32,957 nt of DNA, taken from assembly GCA_037074765.1 (NCBI GenBank), contig JBAMDO010000367.1, positions 1-32,957 on the forward strand, written 5' to 3'. This DNA is from Mansonella perstans. Lineage: Eukaryota > Nematoda > Chromadorea > Rhabditida > Onchocercidae. The notes under the pieces are model-generated. The model searched no databases, was not told the DNA's origin, and was given only the letters and a program-made list of their open reading frames with translations. A program made the translations under genes and the position numbers. Positions 22,449 through 32,957 of the stretch are shown here, piece by piece; within the stretch, counting starts at the first letter, position 1, and each line of letters opens with the position of its first letter.

Positions 22449-23252
22449 ATAAATCGACGACAACAATGTCTCATATATTGATCTATTAACTCTCCAGAGA
22501 AAAATTTGTTATTTATCCATTTCTTAAGAGTATAAATTATTAATTGCAGTTCTCAGGTATTGTTAAGCTATTTTTAAAAATTTATTTACTAAACATTTGC
22601 TAAATTATTTAATGAAAAAAATCAAATCAAATTAATTTGTTGCATGAAATTTATTTATTACAATAAAAGCATTAATCAATCAATAGTCATTTATTTTTTG
22701 AACAAAAAATGGTTAATTTGGAAAGTTTCTTTAAAAGAATCATATTTTTTTTTTTTTTTTTTTCTTGTGTAATAAATATTTCATAAAAAGTTTGCAGTAA
22801 TGGTTGCAATAAAAATTTCTTGTTGATTATTGTATGAGTAAATACAATATATTAAAAGTGATACAAAAAAGTGATAAAATTATTACTGTATTATTTCGAT
22901 TTACTTAAATTACCTCATTAATTAAATTATCTTTGAGCCATAAGCTGATAGACTTATTTACCATCAAATTTGACCTCAAAAAGCGATGGCGAAAAGATTT
23001 TCTTATGATTTTCTGTGATTATTGTCATTATTGTCATTAAATTTTTGATTTATCACTATTAACAGCTGATAATCGATGATAGTTGAAAAAAGAACGAAAT
23101 AAAGCAAGTCACTCTTTTTTTTATTGATCAAATTTCATGAATGCAATTTTAGTGTAAAAATAAATTGTTTTTGGTGTTCAAATTATTTTTCAAATTTCTT
23201 CTAAATAAACAGTAATTATACAATATTTGTTGTCAACAAAAACATAATCATT

Positions 23253-23350
23253 AATAATAATAATAATTGCTGTTATCATTATCATCAACAACAACGTTGT
23301 TAGCAGCTATGCTTTTCTTATTATTATCAGTAGCATCATCATCAACATCA
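23253..23350 (+). repeat. Mixed ATA/ATC/AAC trinucleotide-rich tract
   Basis: AATAATAATAAT is followed by TCATTATCATCAACAACAAC and later ATCATCATCATCAACATC. A second ATC cluster lies at 23646-23665. The frame 23370-23585 beside it has no motif. Confidence 0.6.
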
Positions 23351-24203
23351 AGTCATTGCTTCATAAATTATGACAACTATAATCAATCATATCAGTAATT
23401 TTGTTGTAATCATTGCTATCATCTTTTTTTTTTGCAATAAATTATTGAGTAAATCTGCAACATTCATTTATTCTTCATTTTTCTCCTATTCTCTTTTTTT
23501 GCTTTTTTCTTCCCGCATATTTTATACGTTTATTTGCGACTTCATTAAATCGATTCACTTCAAAATTTTAGCAAATACGCGATAGAGCGGGGAAAGCATA
23601 AAGTGAGAGTAGTAAAACAGTATGGTATGATAAGTGTGGCTATTATCACCATCATCATCATCACGTCAATATCAAGAGCAGATGTTTCAAGTGTTTCATC
23701 AATTATACAGCTTTAGAGTATGCCTGCTTGTATGTGTCTGTTTGGATATGTATATCATATGTATGGAAAAGTATGTGAAATAGCTCCTGCTAACTACTAG
23801 GCTAGCATTTTGGTCTATGTAGACCACGAAGTTTGCCTCTCTTATTAGTTATTACATACATTCTTTCTTTTCATTTTTTTTTTCTTTTAAATAATAAATT
23901 GAAAAAAAAAAATGAAAGAAATGTTAAATTCAGAAAAAATCGAAGATGTTCCTACAAATAAGAATGAACTTTGACCTTTACATTAAATCGAATTGTTATA
24001 TTCGTTTATAAATTAATATGTTTTAATACAATTCAAATTACATATATTTATTACTAAGATTACTATTCATAATTAAATGCTTATCTATTCGTCTATGCTT
24101 ATTAATAATTTATAAATAGTATTGGTCGATAATTTGATAATATATATAATTTATTATTTGTTCTGTGACTTTTTATTCCTAGCCTTTTTTTTTTTTTTTT
24201 TTT

Positions 24204-27200
24204 AAAACTTAATTTCTTTGCATTATAATATCTTCTCTCCTATGCATATTTTAAATTTTAATATTTTTTAGCTTAGCATTGTTTATATTTTCAATTCATT
24301 TTAAATCTTCAATTTTATCTGCTAAGGAAAATTCCCATGCAATGAACAATACAAATTAATTATTTCAATTTCAAATAAATATTTTTCAATTTTAATATTA
24401 TGTCATTTAGCTCAACCAATACTTATTTTATTTATCCATAACTTTTGAATACAGATAAACTATAATATGTCATCATTGTGTATTGTTTATTTATTCCTGG
24501 CATAGCAAACACCAAAATGAAAATAAGCCTCGCTATTCTCTGAAGGCTGGTTAGCATAGGACAATGGGACAAATTGAATTTCAAACGACATCATTCTCTA
24601 CTCTCATTTCTCTTTTTTTCGCTCTCTCTAAATGTCACCGTTAGCACAATATTTCGTTGCTTATTTCTTCACTTTCTATTTTGAAAAAATTAAATTTCAC
24701 GAAAAATTTTCATTAACAAAAAGATTATTAATAAATGTCTTTAATTGATGATTTTACTTAAATAGTAATATCTAAAAAAAAAAATCTTTTTCTTCACTTT
24801 TTTCTTGTTTTTAATTAGAAATTCACTTACTGTAGGTATTTCCAAACATTTTTGTTATGATTTTTTCAAATTTAAATTAATCTATCTTTAAACTTTAAGC
24901 TATTGCAATTTTATTTATTCAATTTAAAATAAATTTATTTTCGTTATTATCCGTTTAAAATAGCAATTTCATCCGATTATCCGTTACAATTTTACAATTT
25001 TCGCTTAAGGAAACTTACAATTTTAACTTATTTTATTTCTAGGCCAAATGTTTGCAATATTTTCAGTTAGTTTTAATCTTCCCGAAAAATATGCCGTTTT
25101 TCTGAAATTTTTGCAAGATATTTGTGTTGTTCGTTAGTTCTTTGTTATTTTAGTTTTCAGCAAAAAAAAATTTTTTAATTTTTGAGTATTTTTTTTATTT
25201 ATACTACACATATATATACACATTGATATTACCGATTATTGAAAGTGCAAATTTTCCGTTTCGTTTTATTTTTCTACGTTGCCTGGCTTTTTTTCGTCAA
25301 TATTAATAGGTCTGTAAACATAATTCTGTCGAGAAAATAGCTACATTTTTAGTTAATTTTAACCATCCGTAAAAATATGCCAGCATTACCTGAGTGTCCT
25401 TTATTTTCACTTCAATAATCGCTCATTTTCAGAAATCATTGAAAAACAGTTTTCGAAAAAATAATGTGATAAAGTTGCATTGATATCATCAGCCAAGCAG
25501 AGATTGTTCAGTACGAGCCGTTAGCTGACCCATTTATCTGATCTAGATTTTCCGATTGATCGAGGAAACTCTCATGTTCTCTGTTATCTCACAGTTGCAT
25601 CACAATGATAAATAGTTGAAATTTGATTTCGCTAAAAATATAATTTCGACAAAAAAAAATCAAAGTGTGAATTTAAAACCATATCTCTGAATTAATTTAT
25701 AAAAAAATTTCAAACCATCATTAATAATGTTATTTAAAAACCCAATTTAACTGTTAATTCCTTTTCATTCTCTTTCTGTTTTTATATTGCCGATGAAAAT
25801 AATGTTTTGAATTTTCCCGAACTCAGTCTGTATGTAGTGTAATAATCCAAATTATTTTTAATTGTAAACGGAAAAAAATTTTCAGTTAATAAGTTTTCTT
25901 ACATTAATAAACGATAAGTTTTCTTTTTTTGATTTAAAATATCACTGGCAATTAAAATTCCCAAATAATTTCGGCGAAAAGTTTTCGGAGTCAAAAATTT
26001 TCTTCTAATATTTAAAGATTTCATAACAAATGGAATGAAAAAAGCGATCAACATTGCTGATATCGAATTTAAGGAAACAGATGAAATATTTGAAAGAGAA
26101 TGAAAAATTAAAATTAATGCAGTTTTTTTTTTTAAACAATTTCTCAAATCAATTTAGCATTTTCTCAATAACATATCTTGCTCATAAATAAACTTAAATT
26201 AATTTGAATTTAGCCCAAATAATCATTTTTTCTATCTTTTCTAAGTTTCCAATTAATCCGATCAGATCAGATCAATAATCAGTTTATTATGAGCGAGCAG
26301 AAAATAAAAATACAATAAATAATTTAAAAGATTGAAATTTTTTAAACCAGAATTTAAATCAGATGAGTTACAGGAGGTCAAAAAATTCTGTATAAATATT
26401 TACAATAACAAATAATGTGAATTTCTGCATAAGAAACTCTCAGGTACAGGATATTTTATGAATTTTGAGCCAAAAACTTTTAAACCGTCGATGTTACATA
26501 GTATTCAAAGAAAGTGCTAAAAATATGTTACTAATCCCAACGAATCGAATTAAATATGCCAATTTCCTACTAAAAAGAAGGAAAGAGTATGCAAAAGAAA
26601 AACAAATAGCTGATTTTATATATAGTTAGTTGGCATATACTTAAAAATAATAACTAATGAGAAACTTACTGATGCAAAGTAAGTTTCTTTTAAACCATTT
26701 GACAACTGTCACCAAAATCATTTTAAGTCATTGCGAGAATATCTTCCTTTTCTTTTTCTATTTACATTTTTATGTTGTTGCTTGTTTAAAAAAAAAAACT
26801 TAGCGCAATATTTTTTGAAAATTTCAAATAATAAAAAATAGAAATTTCCTTTTTTTGAAAAAAATGGAAAAAGGATTAGTTTTATCCTCTCCCATTTCAT
26901 TTTAAAATTAATTTCGTTTTTAAATTTTTTATGTCTTTTCATAAAACATCATAAGAATGGCTTACTTAAGAAAAGATGGAAGGAAAAAGAAGAAATATAT
27001 GCAATAAAAAAAGGTCAAACTGTCGAAATTTAAATCATTCAGGCAAATATGCGTATGTTTTTTTTTTCGCACTACAGTTTTATCCAATGATTTCTTCAAA
27101 CATTCTTTGATGGCTTGCTAAAATATGACACGGCTGTTTTTAAAATATAAAATTTAAATTTGTCAATATTATCGTACATATTTGCAATAACATTCATTTT

Positions 27201-30200
27201 ATAAGCTATCCTAAAATTCGTACTCCTATTAATAATAATTAATTGGACAAAATTTAAATTCATAATTGTCATTTGATGAATTCATAATTTTTTAAACTTT
27301 TTCGAATTACCTAATTTTTTCATTATGATTGTTTTCAACTGCATTATTTTTCCAAATTTGTAGCTCATAATTTTTTTTTTTTTTTTTTTGAATTGAAAAT
27401 TCAATTTACATGAAAAATTAATTTCTGAATTTTTCTTAGTTATCTTATGACAATCACAATTTATTCTCGCACCTTTTGAGAATAGCTTAACAATAATATT
27501 TAATTATTTTCAATTTAAGCATTTTTATTCTAATCCTGAAGTTTTTTAGGGAAGAGATTGCAATTTTTTTTAAGCAATTTTAGGACTACTTATATATCCT
27601 CTATTTCATTGACTTTTAAAATTTGGAATTCGTAAATTTTTCCCAAGCTTCGTAAGTTTTTCCTGCTCAATTATTTCGCTTAAATTTGAAAGAAAACGAA
27701 GAAATTTTAACGAAATTATCATTAAAGTAAATAATAGAATAACCAAAGAGTAATTTTGGATACATGCATTTCCGATGATTGCTCGGCCCATTTAGTTGCA
27801 CAATTGGTTGAGCATAAAAAGTATAAGCCTTAATCATTAAAAACATCTACAAGCCTATCCTAAATAAACTTCAGATGAATAAATGAGATCTGTGCTGTTT
27901 TTTCTTTTTTTTTCAAATAGTTTTCTGATTTGAACTATGGCAATAATTTATTGCAGTTTTCTTCTGTAAAAGCAAGCAATTTTAGAATATTAAAAATTTT
28001 CGTCATTGTTCAAATAGAGGGGTTGTATGGTCGTGTGATATTAAAGATTTTCCGAACATTCTCATTCGGAATAACTTGTATGCCTATTTGACAGTTTTTA
28101 ATTTTCCATTTTTGACTTTGCAGAACACAGATTTTTTAGCTTCTTTTCTTTTTCAAAAAACATTATTATTTCAAATACGTTAATGGAAATGATTTAAACA
28201 GTTCCAAAAATGACTAAAAATTCATTAACTTACTGATTTACTCATTTACTGTATTGTATCATATTGCCTTTTATTTCCAGTCATATACTTTGTTTACTTT
28301 ACTTCTTCCCTTATCCATTCATTTCTCGCATACTACCATTTTGCTTTTCTTTATGAAAAAAAAAATAGTTCTATGCTGCTAATAAATAAATCAGCAAATA
28401 CCTTAATTTTACCGGATTGATTTCTCTCAATAACGTTGAAAATTTAAGTGCTGCATATATTTAATGGTGATAAAAAATGTTTCAATGTTCATCAATCTAG
28501 AAATTTGAAATAGTTTTGAACTTTATTAAAATAGATATGAAGCGTGGTCTGTAAGACGTCGATAAATAAATGCAAGGAAATGTTCTGAACAATTTTTTTT
28601 TTTAAAAAAAAAAAGTATTTTGATGAAATTCCAACAATTATTTAGGTAAAATTCACCAAGTGGATTATGTTATAAAATTATCATACTTGATATTTCTCAT
28701 CAATTTTCTTTGTCCCTTCTCCTTCTAATGATCCAATAAACAATCGATTTTTCGACATTATTTTGCTCATTTCTAAGTAATCATATCATTTGTCCACCCA
28801 TTCACAATGATATTAAATGTGCTATCTTAAGAAATTGTATGCATTTATACCAGACATATTTATCAAAATTTCAATTAATTCAAAGAATTATTTATAACTA
28901 AACTTTTTGTAATTGTAACTGCAATACTGCAATAATTAAATATCACATATGTGTAAATGAATTGATGCTGTTCTTTTTCTTTTTAGAAGTAAAATTTTTA
29001 CAAGTTTTATGGTTTTTTGGCAGTTTAAAATTTAATAATTTTTTTTTCTGAATTAATTCAATTTACCTGAATAATTTTCAATTTGGAACTACTTATTAGT
29101 GCTTTAATTATGTTTGTCCTTTTTTCTTCTATTTTAATTAACACCGTAATATGATAATTAAGCATTTTAGGCAGTATAAATTTTAATATTTGATCTAGTT
29201 TTTATTCATCATTTAAATACACAATTTTCAATTCTATTAATTTAGTTAACTGATTGCATAATTACAAAAAAAAAATGTTCGATGCCAATATTTTTGCCGT
29301 ATTCTATCTTTTCCATCACTTTTCAAAGAGTTGCTTCGCACGTGAAATGAGATCTAAATTACCCAACGTACGTGGTTTCTTTAGAAACCGTTTATGTTAA
29401 CAATTACTCTTTCTAGTATAACACTACAACGTGTCAATTATCAAAAATTTATTGCATTATTAGAGGTAACTTAATAAATTCCATGCTTCATTCTAATTAA
29501 TTTCTTTTTTTCCAAATGAATTTAGCTGTTGATGCAATGAATATTGATTGACGATTTTTTATACATTTCACAAGTATTTCATTTTTTCTAAGAAAACTTT
29601 TCTACAAATAAAGAAGAAAATGGAAATATTAGGTGAAAATAAACGATGAAAGCGCCAAATTTATTACTGAAATCATCGACCAATACCAATTATTTAAAAA
29701 TTTGAACTTTTTTCGAATTGCAAACATTTTATTACATTTAATTCTGAATGTGAACTGACATTATTCTATTAAGCTATAATGAAATGTAAATGCTGTAAAA
29801 TCGAAAGCAATTTAAAAATAGACAAATTAATATTTTTTAAATTATTTCACAAAAATTTCAGATAGCTTTCTTTTTTCTTTTAAATTTATGGTTCTATTGT
29901 AACAATAAACTTAATTTGATACAAATAATATCTCGTCTCGTTCCCTTTCTCCCTCCTCTTATAATTCAGAAAAATTTTATCATTTCCTACTTTTCCCTGA
30001 CTTGAGCTATAAAATCTAGTGCACCAATCGTTCGTTTTTAGTTTTGCATTTTAAATTTTTATTTAATTAGAACCCTAATTGTGCGCAATATTAGTTCAAT
30101 GGTTTCTTCGCATGAATTACTATGCTTATTTATTTAAAAAAAAAAAAAAATAGAATGAAATAAATATTAATTACTTTACATTTTTGCATTGATATATTTT

Positions 30201-30631
30201 GAAATCTAACAAGATGAAATATTTGAAGCAATATAAAAATATTTTAATTTTCATTAACTTAGCATAATTTTATACAATATCAGAGTAGTTAATATTATTT
30301 AGCCAATTTAAACCATTGTAATAATATTTTATTAGTATTTCATATTGCTCATGGTGTCAAGAAAGTTGTTCGATTATACTAATTTGGATTTAATTAACGC
30401 AGCTCTCGAAAAATGAAATAACTGTTAATTAGGCAAAATATGGCGAATATTTTCCAAACGGTTCCATGCAGCTATCACTTAAATTAATAAAGTGTATTAT
30501 TTAAACTTAATAAAATTATAATAATACTTGCGGTAAATCTTCAAAGAGCAAAAAATTTTGAGTAATTATTATAAATTAGCATTTTTCGTCTATAATCTAA
30601 AATATGATTAACAACTGCTACTAATTATATA

Positions 30632-30663
<32 letters not shown>

Positions 30664-32957
30664 GAAAATTTAGGACTTTTTAATATTTCTGTAAAACTTT
30701 TGCAATGATATTTAGCAGTATTGATACAAACACCTCAGACAATTCATATTTACTGCCATTACTGCAAATAATTCAAATTCTTATTATTTTGATATAATTA
30801 TTTCAAATATTTTATATTATTTTTCCAATTCAATTGCTCACGAATTTAATATGAACTTATTAGATGCTAAAACGAAAAATTGAGTTTAAAATATTTTGGC
30901 AAATTTAGTATTTGAATTATTTCTGTCAGTTTATTTTTCAATTTATTACATATTCAATTACAATTGTAATTTGATTAACTTCATCAGGAAAATGTTACAA
31001 GTGGAAAATAAATTGTTAAATAAAATTTGTCCAATAACTGATGAGAAGAAAAGTAAAGAATTGCTAAAAAAAAATAACAAGAATAACACAATTTTCTTTT
31101 CTCTATAACTTATATTACATTCAGGAAAAAATCAACGGAAAACAGGAAATGAAATAGTTCATTTGACATTTGAGAGATTGAATTAGCAGAAAGAATGCCG
31201 AAGATTGATTTTACTTAAATTTGTTGAAGAATTTAAAAGATATAAACTTATGGATTTATAAACATGAAAATGTATATGTCACCAATTTTTCGGCCATATC
31301 TGGTCGCAAATATTATGCAAATATATTGCTTGCAAATATTACCACAATTAATGACTAGTGAAAATGAAGTTTGTTTACCCGAGACCTGAATAGGAATATA
31401 ATGGATGATGATGGCGATAGTAGCAATAATGGCGCTACTGGTATGTTGTCAATACTAATACTGCCGTTTTCTCAGGAAACTTCATCATTTCACAACATCT
31501 TTTCTTTCAAATTCAATGAAGTTTCAAAAATTGCACGGTGAAAATATTTCCTTAGATTGTATGAAATTACATTTTAATGTATTTTAGTGAGTTATAAATT
31601 TGAAAATAGTGCCTTTTTTTGTCCAAATTCGTTTTTCCATTATATACTCATAATTAATTTTTATATCCATTGCGGAGCAATTAATTATTTGTGCATTTAT
31701 TACAATCCAATCAAATTATTTTCATTAATTGAAATGCAATTAATTATTTTCTCCATCTGCTCTTATTAATATTTTGCTTATCTTTTTTTTCATCAGTCAT
31801 TTCGTTAATATCTGGAAATACCAAATAGAATAAAGACCAAAAGCAATGAGATTGTCAAACTTCTTATTGCCCAGTTCTTTTTTAAATATCATATTATGAA
31901 TTTGCTTTTTTGTAATGTCATTTAAAGAATTTTATCAAAAAAAAAAAGCTTACATTGATTTACTTATAAAGTACAATATATTTGCATGTAGTTTATTATT
32001 ATTTGTCAAAGAAAATCACGACAATTTTTTTCTTTCACCCAATTATATTAATTATGGTATACTGAAAATTGTTTGGTAGATTAGAGTAAAATATTTTTGC
32101 ATAAAAATATCCAATTTTTTGCTTTAAATATAAATTAAATGTCTAAATTGCAAATGATGAAAAATTGTTTGTAAAAATTATAAATTATTCTTGCCAAAAA
32201 AAATCTCCTTCATATGTCTATATTATCGCAATATTAGGCTTGTCATGGTTTATTTAGCTTTAAATAAGATTTATCATCCTCTTTGGATTGCAGTGACAGA
32301 CAACTTGACTCCAAGGAACAACCGAACATAATTTTTTCACTCCTACAGTCTATCCTCTACGGACTGCTCTATTATCGTCATTTCAGAATATTAGAATATT
32401 ATCGTGATATTAGATATTATGATATCTAGCTACGAAGGATTTTACCAACCATTGTGATATTTTAGTCAATAGTATAAGTAATTCATTAATTTATATTAGC
32501 AATGAAATTTTTAAAAGAGTAAGAATTTGAATTTTTAGAATTAGCCATCATTTTGTCTAATTTATCACATTTACCTGTGCTTTTGAAAAGAAAATTAGTG
32601 GAGGAAGCTGCAAACTTATTTTATTTTAAATAAACGTTGAAAATGAAGGGAATATTGTAATTTCCAAATAAAAAAAGTGAAATTGATGAATGGAATTTCC
32701 ATTTTAAAAGTATTATACAGTGGTAATACTCTGTAGAACACTCCTCTTTTAATTCTTTTTTTGCTTTCCTAACGCATTTCTTATTCTTCCAATAATTCTT
32801 TCCCTTTTAGCTTACCAAAAAAAAGGAAAATTGATGAAAGGTGAGGAAAAAGAAAAAAGGAAGCAATCTTTTTTTAAATCAAGACAATTTCATTAACTGT
32901 CTTCGAAATTTCGTCCATTTCATCGCCAAAATGGATTTAGAATTTGAAAAATAAGAT
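24204..32957. other. Gene-poor AT-rich stretch
   Basis: No homology-supported gene. Weak exon-like patches, none assigned: 25525-25608 plus (SDLDFPIDRGNSHVLCYLTV, then stop), 31401-31440 plus (ATG, acidic start MDDDGDSSNNGAT, then donor GTATGT) and 32294-32429 plus (after ATTGCAG; SKEQPNIIFSLLQSILYGLL, then stop). The remaining frames fall within chance length. Confidence 0.4.
30633..30662 (+). repeat. A30 homopolymer
   Basis: Uninterrupted A tract. There is no poly(A) signal with a retro-copy upstream and no flanking duplication that I can see, so I do not read it as a retrotransposon tail. Confidence 0.9.

Noticed and set aside
22275..22481. Cys/Met/Val-rich 68-codon plus frame
   Set aside because: It is a translation of the GT/GTATGT microsatellite.
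23806..23821. Short perfect palindrome TGGTCT-ATGT-AGACCA
   Set aside because: A single 6-bp stem is expected by chance, and there is no terminator or RNA context.
24487..24594. 35-residue minus ORF starting MMSFEIQFVPLSYANQ
   Set aside because: It looks protein-like but is short, has no upstream signal and no homologue I recognise.
27986..28183. 65-codon open plus frame without ATG (DIKDFPNILIRNNLYAYL)
   Set aside because: Many frames of this length are expected by chance; no motif or splice border supports it.
30003..30030. TATA-like CTATAAAAT upstream of T-rich sequence
   Set aside because: TATA-like strings are frequent in such AT-rich DNA and no gene follows.

Overview
The window is very AT-rich eukaryotic DNA (roughly three quarters A+T by eye) full of long A/T homopolymers and microsatellites. 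It has no bacterial-style operons, no tRNA or rRNA that I can see, and no CRISPR or phage features. Coding signal occurs only as short exons with GT-AG borders, which is why whole-ORF reading finds almost nothing. A major-sperm-protein (MSP) type domain, AT-rich introns and one 45-nt intron point to a nematode. The base composition and long gene-poor stretches would suit a filarial or other spirurid worm. The species is an inference.

Layout. 1-0.85 kb: non-coding. 0.85-3.26 kb (+): pieces of a gene with an MSP domain, followed by an acidic/coiled-coil tail and a hydrophobic C-terminus. The MSP part does not join in one frame, so it may be a pseudogene. 3.3-4.5 kb: non-coding. 4.53-7.76 kb: a large inverted repeat with arms of about 1.14 kb around a 0.92-kb spacer. 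A core of about 1.06 kb is practically identical between arms, while diverged homology continues past both ends of the core. The spacer has open frames on both strands, including a membrane segment followed by a basic tail. 9.59-11.61 kb (-): four exons of an MPV17/PMP22-family membrane protein, assembled here with consistent phases. The last exon carries an in-frame TAA and a frameshift, so this copy looks like a pseudogene or a truncated allele. 16.96-17.18 kb (+): two small exons around a 45-nt intron, resembling a sodium/solute symporter (SLC5) segment with a CDPL motif. 20.7-24.2 kb: microsatellites and long T tracts. 24.2-33 kb: AT-rich, with only weak unassigned exon candidates.

The genes do not form a pathway. 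What they share is incompleteness: each recognisable gene is broken, or present only as a few exons, and they lie beside an old inverted duplication whose arms appear to have been homogenised. That pattern would suit a low-recombination, possibly sex-linked, region or a gene-poor decaying segment. Indel-type assembly errors are the main competing explanation.
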